Of a stretch of 16,393 bases of DNA, positions 1 through 7,112 are shown one piece after another (position 1 is the stretch's first letter; each line of letters starts with the position of its first letter). The notes beneath the pieces were generated by a model. It was not told the DNA's origin. It searched no databases and worked only from the letters and a program-made list of their open reading frames with translations. The DNA comes from CAZSAT01 sp964604675 (GTDB lineage Bacteria; Myxococcota_A; UBA796; CAJQPC01). A program made the position numbers and the translations under genes. The stretch is from assembly GCA_964604675.1 (NCBI GenBank), contig CAZSAT010000148.1, positions 1 through 16,393 on the forward strand, in the 5' to 3' direction.

Positions 1-431
1 AGAACCTGTCCAAGCGGCAGGTGAAGGCGCCCAAGGTCTACGTGCGGGACAGCGGACTGCTCCATGCGCTCCTGGGACTCGGTTCCGAGCACGATCTGCT
101 CGCCCACCCGAAGCTCGGCGCGAGCTGGGAGGGCTTCGCCATGGGTCAGGTGGTCCGGTGCCTCGGGGCCGAGCCGCGAGAGTGCTTCTTCTGGGCCACC
201 CACGGGGGCGCCGAGTTGGACTTGTTGGTGGTGCGCGGCAACGTGCGCCGGGGCTTCGAATTCAAGCGTTCCTCTGCTCCCCGCAGGACTCGCTCGATGA
301 CCATCGCGATGCGGGACTTGAAGCTCGACCGGCTAGAGGTCGTGCACGCGGGCAACGCTACCTTCCCCCTTGGCGAGGAGATTCGGGCCGTGCCTATCGG
401 CGCCCTCCAGTCCGACGTGGAGCGGCTCTGA
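1..431 (+). CDS. AAA-family ATPase, C-terminal DUF4143 part (5' end outside window)
   Basis: This is the C-terminal end of a protein of the 'ATP-binding protein, DUF4143' family, in which an N-terminal AAA ATPase is followed by a restriction-endonuclease-like DUF4143 domain. The reading frame is open from base 3, so the gene begins before the window; the GTG at 21 lies inside the domain (reading NLSKRQVKAPKVYVRDSGLL) and is not the true start. Visible family hallmarks are KVYVRDSGLLHALLG near the beginning, G-SWEGF, and the nuclease-like pattern GAELDLLV followed by GFEFKRS (a D...ExK arrangement). The stop is TGA at 429-431. The cellular role of this family is poorly defined; members are common in accessory regions and toxin/defence neighbourhoods. 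It is not in an operon with the minus-strand genes that follow. The family call is confident, the function is not. Confidence 0.85.
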   Translation, partial: NLSKRQVKAPKVYVRDSGLLHALLGLGSEHDLLAHPKLGASWEGFAMGQVVRCLGAEPRECFFWATHGGAELDLLVVRGNVRRGFEFKRSSAPRRTRSMTIAMRDLKLDRLEVVHAGNATFPLGEEIRAVPIGALQSDVERL

Positions 432-654
432 TAGGAGGGCGCACCGAGGGTGCACCGGGAAGCTACCGCCCACGACTACGCGCCACTCCCTGCGACTCCA
501 CGCCCTCCCAGATTCGCCCACCCACGCGATCTCACCCCCTTACGCCCCGCCCACTGCCGAATGCAACGTTGATCGGAGCGATCGGGGATCTCGGCATCCA
601 CCCCATGGTCCCGACGGTGGCCTCCGTGCCGCTCGTGGGCCACGGCGGGTGCCT
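432..654. other. Convergent intergenic stretch, no gene seen
   Basis: This stretch lies between the end of the + strand ATPase fragment and the end of the minus-strand 123-residue gene. Open frames crossing it are compositional (arginine/proline/alanine-rich, without family motifs) and I see no start with a Shine-Dalgarno sequence. Apart from the small hairpin at 441-453 and a few short GC-rich inverted repeats, I see nothing functional in it. Confidence 0.5.
441..453 (+). terminator. Possible weak hairpin after the DUF4143 gene
   Basis: A perfect 5-bp stem with a 3-base loop (GCACC-GAG-GGTGC) starts 10 bases after the TGA stop. It has no T tract, so intrinsic termination is only a possibility. 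Confidence 0.25.
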
Positions 655-1026
655 TCAGATCTTGCCCAGCAGTCGCACGACGTTCTTCCGCTCCGACTTC
701 GTGCGAGCCATGAGCAGGAAGGACCAGACCTTGGCGTCCTTGACGTGCGCCTCCGGGGCATGACGGCGTACAAGGTCGGTCATGGGGTCGAGGGCGCCCT
801 CGAGCTCGTGCTCCTCGAAGAGGCCCTGCACCTCGAGCGCGACCTCCTGCGGCGCGAAGTCGACCAGCAGGTCGAAGAGCATGGCGCCGAACACGTTGGC
901 CGTGGTGTGCGCCCTGGGCCGCTCGCTGCGCTCGTCCCACCGCCTCAGGATCCTCAGCTCGCTGTTCGAGTCCACCGCCTTGCCCAGCAGGTCCAGCAGC
1001 TCCCGTCGGGTCCTCGGTTTGCGCAA
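655..1026 (-). CDS. Uncharacterised 123-residue protein, TTG start
   Basis: I do not recognise a family. The product would be 123 residues: a basic N-terminus (RKPRTRRELLDLLGKAVD), a central amphipathic part with the hydrophobic stretch FGAMLFDLLVDF, an acidic middle (FEEHELEGALDPMTDLV) and a basic end (ARTKSERKNVVRLLGKI). It has no signal peptide or obvious membrane helix, so it is probably a soluble, mainly helical protein. The start is TTG at 1026, supported by a strong ribosome binding site (GGGAGGG, then ctgtga, then TTG) and by an in-frame stop immediately upstream. The residue mix is balanced, unlike the arginine/proline-rich products of the overlapping antisense frames, which argues for real coding. 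It follows the decayed helicase gene by 57 bases on the same strand, suggesting co-transcription with it and with the Fic gene. Confidence 0.65.
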   Translation of the reverse strand: MRKPRTRRELLDLLGKAVDSNSELRILRRWDERSERPRAHTTANVFGAMLFDLLVDFAPQEVALEVQGLFEEHELEGALDPMTDLVRRHAPEAHVKDAKVWSFLLMARTKSERKNVVRLLGKI

Positions 1027-1083
1027 TCACAGCCCTCCCTGCTCACGTGGCCGGCGATGGGTGGGCCACCGGTGATCTGCACG

Positions 1084-1647
1084 CTACCCGGCTGCGATCT
1101 TCACGTCGTTGAACCAGGCTGCGGGCATCGGTCGCTCCAGCTCCCAGACGATCTGGAGGGGCTGGCTGCCCGTGGCCGACACGCACCGGACGGGCCCCAG
1201 GAACAGGTAGGGCATCGTGAGGTTCCGCTCGTCGGTCTTCGCCTGGCGCACGAAGAGCAGGATGCGCCAGTCCTCCGGCGGGTGCGCGTAGCGACGACCC
1301 GTGGGCGACTCCAGGCGCGTGGCCCTCTGGCTCTCCCAGTGGAAGCGACGCTGGGACAGGGGGTAGTCGTTGTAGAGCGTGGTCGGTGTGAAGTCCTTCT
1401 CGTCCTTGTCGAGCGTGACGAAGAGCACGTCGCAGCGATGCTCCTCGCACTTGTAGACGCCGCCCTGGGTGCGCAAGAGCTTGCCCTTGCGGAGCTCGAC
1501 CAGGCCGGCGCTCACCTCGTCGCGGCTGTAGGTGCCGTGCACGTGAAAGGGCAGGCCGGGCAGGGGCTGGGTGCGCTTGCTGAGACGGTCGTCGAGCAGC
1601 TCCATCAGCTGGGCGAGCTCGTCGAGCACCAGCCGGTCGGACCACAA
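1084..1647 (-). pseudogene. DUF3427 C-terminal piece of the broken helicase
   Basis: This frame of about 187 codons contains the end of the DUF3427 domain: LDELAQLMELLDDRLSKRTQ, then PLPGLPFHVHGTYSRDEV, LLRTQGGVYKCEEHRCDVLF, VTLDKDEKDFTPTTLYNDYP, FHWESQRATRLESPTGRRY and ILLFVRQAKTDERNLTMPYL, up to the TAG stop at 1084-1086. In intact family members this sequence is the direct C-terminal continuation of the helicase. Here it sits in a different frame from the N-terminal part and has no convincing start of its own; the TTG at 1647 is inside the junction. The residues are well conserved in style, so the damage looks recent. Confidence 0.75.
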
Positions 1648-2911
1648 CGTGGCGGCCGACCAGGGGCTTGTCGGTGCCAGTGAGCAGCTCGCCGTACCCT
1701 CCGTCGCCGAGCGCGGCGCGGTAGGTCGCCCGGCTCTTCTCGAGGATTTCCCGGCGGTGCGCGAGGAAGAGCAGGCTGGGTCGGCCGCCGAGCTGCTTGC
1801 AGAGGGCCTTGTAGTCCAGCGCGGCGATCACGGTCTTGCCGGTGCCCGTGGCGGCGACGACGAGGTTGTGGCGGTGGCCCGCGACGCGCTCGGCTTCCAG
1901 GGCTTCGAGCACGGCGGTCTGGTGGGGGTAGGGATGGAGCCTGACCGCGGCGGCCAGTGCGTCGCGTTCGGGGTTGCGCCGGGCGGCGAGCACCTCGACG
2001 AAGCGGTCGCGGTCGTAGGCCTCGAACGCGCCTTCGTCCCAGTATTGCGCAAAGGTTGCCTCGAACTTGCGCAGGATGGGGGCGTTGTCGACCTTGGAGA
2101 GGCGCACGTTCCACTCGCACCCGTCTCGGAGCGCGGCGTGCGAGAGGTTCGAGGAGCCGACGATGCCCGTGGAGAAACCCGTGTCGCGGTGGAAGAGCCA
2201 GGCCTTGGCGTGGAGGCGGGTGCGGCGTGCGTCGTAGCTCACGCGGACCTCGGCCCCGAGCGCGACGAGCGCGTCGAGCGCCTCGTGGTCGGTGGCGCCC
2301 ATGTACGTGGTGGTGAGCACCCGTAGCGGTGGCCGCCCGTCGTGGCGGTCGCTGAGGGCGCGGAGGGCGTCGCGGAGCTCGACGAAGCCGGTCCACTTCA
2401 CGAACGAGACGAGCACGTCGACCCTGTCGGCGGAGACGATCTCGCGTTGGATCTCGCGCCCGACTCGGAGGTCTTTCGGACCGTTGACGATGAGGTCGCT
2501 GTGGCGGAGCGGAATGGAGGGCCGGGGCAGCTCGCTGGTGCCGAGCCGGACATGGTGGGCGTGCAGCACCTGGAGGAGCCGCTCCGGGGTGACGCGGTCA
2601 TCTGTGTGCACGCCGTCGTGGTGCCGTGCGAGGCAGTCGAGGAGCTGGTTGGTGAGCTGGATCTGCTTGGCGATGCGTTCGGATGCGGTGCCCTTCACCG
2701 ACGACAAGACCGCCGCCGTGAAGCGCTCGACGTGCCGGGCCAGGGCCTCGGGCGAGGTGTCGGGGCTCAGGGGGACGCGCCCGGCGTGGAGCTCGGGGGC
2801 GTCGAGCCGACGTTGTAGCGCCAGGGTGACGATCTGGTCGTAGAGGCCGGAGGGGAGATCGGGCACGGGTGCGAGCGTACTCGAGGCTGAGGTGGCGCAA
2901 AGGGGGTGCAC
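1084..2911 (-). pseudogene. PLD-nuclease/superfamily-2 helicase with DUF3427, internally deleted and frameshifted
   Basis: The gene is a remnant of a long helicase that joins an N-terminal phospholipase-D-like (HKD) nuclease to a DEAD/DEAH helicase and a C-terminal DUF3427 domain. Reading from the GTG at 2911, residues about 140-290 hold the PLD module (H234-A-K, then GSSN at 252-255). Residues about 325-420 hold the start of the helicase: Q331, Walker A ATGTGKT at 354-360, and motif Ia-like FLAHRREIL. After RHV (421-422, near base 1646) the frame turns into arginine/proline-rich nonsense and runs on to 1043. The genuine C-terminus continues in another frame from about 1647 to 1084. Motifs II to VI and the beginning of DUF3427 are absent, so several hundred residues are missing compared with the roughly 1000-residue family members. 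Without motif II it cannot work as a helicase; the PLD part could still be made. A second possible start is the GTG at 2866. It lies 16 bases after the Fic gene. Confidence 0.8.
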
Positions 2912-2927
2912 GGGCGGCCCGGCGTCT

Positions 2928-4097
2928 TCAGCCTACGTCGAGCTCGGTCCCGACCCTGAGCTTGTCCAGATACCGGCTGTAGGCGAATGTGCGGTCCCGC
3001 TTGCGGCCAGTGGTCTCTGCGAGGATCCCGGCCGCCACGAGGGCGTCCATCGCCCTTGCAGCGGTGGGTCGGCTGGTCTCAAGCATGGCCGTCGCAGCCC
3101 CCACGGTCAGCATCGGGCGCTTGGGGAGCGCCTTGAACAGGCGCAGGGCCGTCACGGTGGCCTGGTCGTGCTCCAGCAGACGATCGCCGTCGGCCGTCAC
3201 CAGCCCGTGCAGCTCCTTGGCGCTGTCTACGGCTTCCTCCGAGACGGTGGCGATGCCGTCGAGGAAGAAGTCCAGCCATCCCTCCCAGTCGCCCGTCGTT
3301 CGGACGCCGTCGAGGCGGCGGTAGTATTCGAAGCGGTGTCGCTTGAAGAAGAGGCTCAGGTAGAGCAGGGGTCGGGTGAGCAGGCCCCAGTGCTCAAGGA
3401 GCAGGGCCACGAGGAGACGGCCGATCCGGCCGTTGCCGTCCAGGTAGGGGTGGATGGTCTCGAACTGGACGTGCACCAGTCCGGCCCGGATCAGCGGCGG
3501 GAGCCCGTCGTCGTGGTGGATGTAGCGCTCGAGGTCGGACAACGTGGAAGCCACGAGGTGGGGGGGCGGCGGAACGAAGGACGCATTGCCCGGCCGCGAG
3601 CCGCCCACCCAGTTCTGGCTGCGGCGAAGCTCACCTGGCTGCTTGGTCCCCCCGCGCACTCCGGAGAGCAGGCGCCGATGGGTCTCGCCAAGCAAGCGGA
3701 TCGAGAGCGGCAACCCCGTCGGACTCGCCAGCTCGGTCCGCGCATGCCCGACCGCGTCGAGGTAGTTGCAGACCTCCTCGACGTCGGCGTCGGGGTCGGA
3801 GCCCTCCTCCTGGGCCTCGAACGCCAGCAGATCGACCAGGGAGGCCTGGGTGCCCTCAATCTGCGAGGAGAGGACCGCCTCCTTGCGGACGAAAGCGTAG
3901 ATGAACCAGTCCAGCGACGGGACCATGGCTCCCGCCAGCTCCAGGCGGGCGAGGGCGGCCTCGGCGGTGTGGAGGCGCTCGCGCAGACTGGTCTCCAGGT
4001 CGAGAGGCGGATCCCGAGGTGGCAGCGGCGCGGGCACGAAGGCCGCGACCTCTTCGCCAGCCACGCTGGTGCGCTCGTAGTGGCCGGTCGCGCGCAT
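2928..4097 (-). CDS. Fic family protein (AMP-transferase), class II, with C-terminal winged helix
   Basis: The protein of about 389 residues belongs to the Fic/DOC family, whose members transfer AMP from ATP to hydroxyl side chains of target proteins. Counting from the GTG one codon upstream of the chosen ATG, the catalytic motif HPYLDGNGRIGR lies at residues 217-228 and matches HPFx(D/E)GNGRxGR completely, with the catalytic His at 217. An N-terminal SSQIEG (78-83) fits the inhibitory helix motif (S/T)xxxE(G/N), with E82 as the inhibitory glutamate, which makes this a self-inhibited class II enzyme. Residues 70-95 (FVRKEAVLSSQIEGTQASL) are typical of stand-alone Fic proteins. The last 75 residues look like a winged helix (TVGAATAMLETSRPTAARAM), so it may bind DNA or sense a partner. 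The ATG at 4097 is preferred over the GTG at 4100 because AGGGAAG sits a few bases upstream. It is first in a minus-strand run with the broken helicase and the 123-residue gene. The target is unknown. Confidence 0.93.
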   Translation of the reverse strand: MRATGHYERTSVAGEEVAAFVPAPLPPRDPPLDLETSLRERLHTAEAALARLELAGAMVPSLDWFIYAFVRKEAVLSSQIEGTQASLVDLLAFEAQEEGSDPDADVEEVCNYLDAVGHARTELASPTGLPLSIRLLGETHRRLLSGVRGGTKQPGELRRSQNWVGGSRPGNASFVPPPPHLVASTLSDLERYIHHDDGLPPLIRAGLVHVQFETIHPYLDGNGRIGRLLVALLLEHWGLLTRPLLYLSLFFKRHRFEYYRRLDGVRTTGDWEGWLDFFLDGIATVSEEAVDSAKELHGLVTADGDRLLEHDQATVTALRLFKALPKRPMLTVGAATAMLETSRPTAARAMDALVAAGILAETTGRKRDRTFAYSRYLDKLRVGTELDVG

Positions 4098-4263
4098 CAC
4101 CTTCCCTGGAGAACGATCTCGTGCATAGCTCGACTAGATAATAACGTTTGTGATCTTATTGGCCGAGGAGAAGCACGCTGCCGTTCGTCCGTCCGCCCCC
4201 TGGCGCGGCGACGTTCCCGAGCTGACGTGGGTGCCTGGGAGGAGACACCGACGTGAACGCTCC
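4098..4263 (-). promoter_or_regulatory. Upstream region of the Fic gene with an AT-rich promoter candidate
   Basis: Between the LysR stop and the Fic start is a short gene-free stretch. At about 4125-4160 it is much more AT-rich than its surroundings. On the minus strand TATTAT (4143-4138) could be a -10 box about 40 bases before the Fic ATG. I find no good -35 match at the right distance, so the promoter call rests on composition and one hexamer. An inverted repeat (GAGGAG 4239-4244 / CTCCTC 4260-4265) overlaps the LysR stop and could be a weak stem. Confidence 0.35.
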
Positions 4264-5163
4264 TCACCAAAGGCCGCCGAGCCGGGCCCGCGCGACCGCC
4301 AGGTCGATGAAGGCCCGCACGCGAGGCGCCAGGTGCCGACTCCGCAGCCACACGAGCGACAGCGTGGCCGGTGGAACCGTCCAGTCGGAGAGCACCCTCA
4401 CGAGGCGGCCCTCGGCGACGTAGGACGCGGCGACGAAGTCCGGCAACACACCGATGCCCGCGCCAGCCGCCATCATGGATGCGAGTGGGCGGTAGTCGTC
4501 AGCGGTCAGGTCCGGTGGCGCAGGCCACTCGGCCAGGTACGCCCTGTTGTGCGACAGCGTTCGGTGCTCGCCGAGCGCGTCCAGGCTCGCGGGCTCGCCA
4601 TGGCGGGCCACGTAGGACGGGCTCGCGAACACCCCAAGCGTCACGGGGCCGATCGTGCGCGTCACCAGGTCGTCCCGGCTCGGCAAGGCCCCGATGTGGC
4701 TGCGAAAGCCGAGGTCGATGTTCTCCTCGAGGAGATCGACCACCCGGTTCGTGATCTGGAGGTGAACGCGCACGTCGCGGTAGCGCTCCGAGTAGCTCGC
4801 CAGGAGCTCGGCCAGGTACTGGCTCGTGCCGACGTCGATCGAGGTCGTGACCCGGACCCGGCCCCGCGGGGAGGAGGCGGAGTCCGCCAGGTCGCGCTCG
4901 ACGTCTCTGATGTCCCGGAGCGCCGGGGCGCAGCGTGCATACAAGGCCAGTCCGTCGTCGGAGATCTCGAAGGACCGCGACGAGCGGGTCAGCAGTCCCG
5001 TGCCGAGGTGCGCCTCGAGCCTGGCCACGCGGCGGCTGACCGTGGACTTGGGGACGCCGAGCTGCTGGGCCGCCTGGGTGAAGGTGCCGGCCTCGACCAC
5101 GGCGACGAACGTGTCCAGGTCGTTCAGGTTTATGGGTAGCTCCAGCGCAACTTTGAGGAGCAT
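4264..5163 (-). CDS. LysR-family transcriptional regulator
   Basis: The 299-residue product has the usual LysR layout. An N-terminal winged helix-turn-helix covers residues about 11-70 (LNDLDTFVAVVEAGTFTQAA, then LGVPKSTVSRRVARLEAHLG, TGLLTRSSRSFEISDDG). A coil follows, then a periplasmic-binding-protein-like effector domain (about 95-295) with VTTSIDVGTSQYLAELLASY, IDLGFRSHIG and GAGIGVLPDFVA. The length is normal for the family. The ATG at 5163 is chosen because it leaves the typical short leader (MLLKVALELP) before the helix-turn-helix; the frame stays open further upstream, but that extension has no family similarity. The gene diverges from the YceI/dioxygenase pair across an 86-base gap, the classic arrangement for a LysR protein controlling the neighbouring operon and itself. 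The sequence resembles the CrgA/AaeR-like group that responds to aromatic or electrophilic compounds, but the effector cannot be told from sequence. Confidence 0.93.
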   Translation of the reverse strand: MLLKVALELPINLNDLDTFVAVVEAGTFTQAAQQLGVPKSTVSRRVARLEAHLGTGLLTRSSRSFEISDDGLALYARCAPALRDIRDVERDLADSASSPRGRVRVTTSIDVGTSQYLAELLASYSERYRDVRVHLQITNRVVDLLEENIDLGFRSHIGALPSRDDLVTRTIGPVTLGVFASPSYVARHGEPASLDALGEHRTLSHNRAYLAEWPAPPDLTADDYRPLASMMAAGAGIGVLPDFVAASYVAEGRLVRVLSDWTVPPATLSLVWLRSRHLAPRVRAFIDLAVARARLGGLW

Positions 5164-5249
5164 CTTTGCGTCATTGTACCGATGGAGCAACTGTATACGT
5201 TGGGGACAGGCCCGCTCCACGGGCTCCAACCCCCAGCGCCGAGATCGCC
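5164..5249. promoter_or_regulatory. Divergent lysR / yceI control region
   Basis: This 86-base divergent gap has an AT-rich core at about 5164-5200. On the minus strand TACAAT (5178-5173) is a good -10 hexamer for the LysR gene, although it would leave almost no leader before the ATG at 5163. On the + strand TATACG at 5194-5199 could serve the YceI gene. Two short dyads could be part of a LysR operator: TTG-N11-CAA (5174-5190) and CAAC-N7-GTTG (5188-5202, containing GTATAC). All hexamer assignments are tentative; the regulatory role of the gap follows mainly from gene arrangement. Confidence 0.45.
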
Positions 5250-5882
5250 ATGAACGCTCGTACCCTCTCCCTCCTCGCTCTTCCCCTCCTCTTCGCCTCG
5301 GCCTGTGTCGACGACGTCGGCTCCGGGAAGGTCGCCGCGGAGGTGGTCGAGCCGACCACCCAGACGCAGTCGATCCAGGGCCGCACCCTCGCCGTGGACA
5401 CCTCCCGGTCGCGCATCCACGCGCTCGGAGCCAAGGTCACCGCGACCCACGACATCGTGTTCGACGACTGGAGCGGCGCGCTGAAGCTCTCGGGCGACGA
5501 CGTGGTCGGCATCGAGGCCACCGTGCAGATGAGCTCTCTGAGGGCCGACGTCGACAAGCTCACCGCGCACCTGCAGTCCCCGGACTTCTTCGACGTGGCG
5601 CAGTGGCCCACCGCCACGTTCGCGTCCAGCCGGATCGCCCGCGAGGCCGGGCCCGGTGGTGCCACCCACCAGGTCACCGGCGAGCTCACGCTTCGCGGCA
5701 CCAAGAAGGCGATCGCCTTTCCCGCGAGCGTCAGCACCAGCGGCTCCGACGTCACGGCGAAGGCCGAGTTCGTGATCGACCGCCGGGACTTCGGGGTCGT
5801 CTACCCTGGCATGCCCGACGACCTGATCCAGGACAACGTGGTGCTGACGATCGAGCTCACCGCTGACCGGACCGCGTCGTGA
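5250..5882 (+). CDS. YceI-domain lipoprotein
   Basis: The product is about 210 residues. Residues 1-19 form a lipoprotein signal (MNARTLSLLALPLLF, then ASAC), with C19 the likely lipidated cysteine, so the mature protein should sit on a membrane facing the periplasm. Residues about 47-206 are a YceI-like lipocalin beta-barrel: LAVDTSRSRIHALGAKVTAT at its start, SPDFFDVAQWPTATFAS (the SxxFFDvxxyPxxxF hallmark), VTGELTLRGTKKAIAFPASV, and DRRDFGVVYPGMPDDLIQDN with VVLTIEL at the end. YceI proteins bind isoprenoid-like or amphiphilic ligands and are often induced by stress. The ATG at 5250 is chosen because it gives a proper signal peptide; the frame is open upstream without sense. The stop overlaps the start of the dioxygenase by 4 bases. 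The gene is transcribed away from the LysR gene, its probable regulator. The lipobox is not ideal (A at -3). Confidence 0.92.
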   Translation: MNARTLSLLALPLLFASACVDDVGSGKVAAEVVEPTTQTQSIQGRTLAVDTSRSRIHALGAKVTATHDIVFDDWSGALKLSGDDVVGIEATVQMSSLRADVDKLTAHLQSPDFFDVAQWPTATFASSRIAREAGPGGATHQVTGELTLRGTKKAIAFPASVSTSGSDVTAKAEFVIDRRDFGVVYPGMPDDLIQDNVVLTIELTADRTAS

Positions 5883-6655
5883 GGCCCTTCCCGGCCACCT
5901 TCGTCGCCCACGGTGCCCCGCCGCTCCTCGACGATCCCGTGTGGGTCGCCGAGCTGGCGAGCTGGGGCAGGGCGCTGCCCCGCCCCGAAGCCATCCTGGT
6001 GGTGTGCGCCCACTACGAGGCGCGACCGATCTCGATCGGGGCAACGCGCACGGTGCCGCTGCACCACGACTTCTGGGGCTTCCCCCAGCGGTACTACGAG
6101 CAGACCTATGCAGCGCCAGGGGCGCCGGCGCTCGCCCGGCGGGTGCGGGAGCTCGCACGCGAGGCGGGGCTGGCCACGGCCGAGGACCCGGACCGCGGCC
6201 TGGACCACGGTGCCTACGTCCCGCTGGTGGCCATGTACCCCGACGCCGACGTGCCGGTCCTCCAGGTCTCGCTACCGTCGTTGTCGCCAGGCGAGCTGCT
6301 CGAGATGGGCCGCGCCCTCGCTCCCCTGCGCGCCGAGGGGGTGATGGTCATGGGCAGCGGCTTCCTCACCCACAACCTCCGAGCCATCGACTGGCAGGCC
6401 ACCGAGCCGCCGGCGTGGGCGGCCGACTTCGACGCCTGGGTGGCCGACGTCTTGCGCTCCGGCGACCTCGACGCGCTGGCCGACTTCGCGGCCCGTGCTC
6501 CCGCCGCCCGGCTCGCTCACCCCAGGACCGAACACTACGTCCCCGTCATCGTCGCTGCTGCGGCCGCCGAGGGCGAGCCGGTGTCCTTCCCGATCGAGGG
6601 CTGGGCGTGGGGGCCCTTCACCAAGCGGTCGGTGCAGTTCGGCGGGGCGTCTTGA
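5879..6655 (+). CDS. ygiD: DODA/LigB-type extradiol aromatic ring-opening dioxygenase
   Basis: The 258-residue product matches the class III extradiol dioxygenase family of E. coli YgiD and plant DODA (4,5-DOPA dioxygenase). Motifs appear in order: VAHGAPPLL (H11), VVCAHYEARP (H45), HHDFWGFPQRYYEQTYAAPG, GLDHGAYVPLVAMYPDADVP (H110), VMGSGFLTHNLR and HPRTEHYVPV (H214/H219). H11, H45 and one of the last histidines should bind the metal, and H110 is the probable acid/base. The normal length and all conserved histidines point to an active enzyme. The natural substrate is uncertain, since such proteins act on catechol-type compounds but many are uncharacterised. The GTG start at 5879 lies within GTGA, overlapping the YceI stop, so the two genes are translationally coupled. 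Placement beside a divergent LysR gene suggests response to aromatic or redox-active compounds. Confidence 0.9.
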   Translation: MRPFPATFVAHGAPPLLDDPVWVAELASWGRALPRPEAILVVCAHYEARPISIGATRTVPLHHDFWGFPQRYYEQTYAAPGAPALARRVRELAREAGLATAEDPDRGLDHGAYVPLVAMYPDADVPVLQVSLPSLSPGELLEMGRALAPLRAEGVMVMGSGFLTHNLRAIDWQATEPPAWAADFDAWVADVLRSGDLDALADFAARAPAARLAHPRTEHYVPVIVAAAAAEGEPVSFPIEGWAWGPFTKRSVQFGGAS

Positions 6656-6656
6656 A

Positions 6657-6673
6657 CGGCCGGACACCGGCTG
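6657..6673. terminator. Hairpin between convergent genes (possible bidirectional terminator)
   Basis: Just after the dioxygenase stop there is an inverted repeat, CGGCCGG-ACA-CCGGCTG, giving 7 pairs with one G-T. It lies in the 28-base gap between two convergent genes, where a shared terminator would be expected. There is no T tract on either side, so confidence is limited. Confidence 0.4.
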
Positions 6674-6683
6674 GACCCGCGGC

Positions 6684-7061
6684 TCAGGGCGCGGCCCCAC
6701 CGCTACGCCACAGCCAGAGCGCGGCCACGGCCATCACGACGGCCTCCACCGCAACCAGCAGCCACTGCTTTGGAACGGCGCCGTCGATCATCAGGCCGAG
6801 GAGACGGGCCGCGAGCGCCCCGGTCATGAAGTAGAAGACGGCCAGGGGAAGGCTCGTGGACCAGGGACGAAGCGAGGGCACGGCGATCAACGCCAGGCCC
6901 AACCCGAGCACCATGCCTCCGCGGACCCGGCGTTCGACAGCCTCGAAGAGGTCCGCCGTCGGCTCGGTCGCCCCGGTGAGGGGCCCGAACCAGGCAGGGA
7001 AGACAGCGGCGACGACGCCGAGCGCCGACAAGACGATTCCGACGACGCGAAGTCCGGACAT
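6684..7061 (-). CDS. Small four-helix membrane protein, DUF4345-like
   Basis: The 125-residue product is strongly hydrophobic, with about four membrane helices: residues 5-24 (VVGIVLSALGVVAAVFPAWF), about 47-63 (GGMVLGLGLALIAVPSL), about 70-90 (LPLAVFYFMTGALAARLLG) and about 97-118 (KQWLLVAVEAVVMAVAALWL). A conserved-looking arginine/glycine motif (FMTGALAARLLGLMIDG) and the overall layout fit the DUF4345 group of small integral membrane proteins. No biochemical role is known to me. The ATG at 7061 has a good ribosome binding site (GAGGAG, 5 bases before ATG). It starts 51 bases after the peptidase gene end on the same strand, so it may be the last gene of the ATP-grasp/peptidase operon. Confidence 0.7.
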   Translation of the reverse strand: MSGLRVVGIVLSALGVVAAVFPAWFGPLTGATEPTADLFEAVERRVRGGMVLGLGLALIAVPSLRPWSTSLPLAVFYFMTGALAARLLGLMIDGAVPKQWLLVAVEAVVMAVAALWLWRSGGAAP

Positions 7062-7112
7062 GGGGACTCCTCTTCAGTGATCGCGGTGAGACCCAGGGTC
7101 AGTCTGCACGGC

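Noticed and set aside
370..1683. + strand open frame of over 400 codons opposite the 123-residue gene and the helicase end
   Set aside because: It mirrors minus-strand coding sequence that has DUF3427 motifs; the product has no domain and begins inside the ATPase gene.
2892..4256. Long + strand open frame opposite the Fic gene
   Set aside because: It mirrors the Fic coding frame, has a compositionally biased product, no ribosome binding site and no recognisable domain.
5164..5229. N-terminal extension of the LysR protein starting at 5229
   Set aside because: The extra residues have no family similarity and would cover the divergent control region; the ATG at 5163 gives the normal LysR length.
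5166..5249. Earlier start for the YceI protein at 5166
   Set aside because: It would bury the lipoprotein signal peptide 28 residues inside the protein; the ATG at 5250 places it at the N-terminus.
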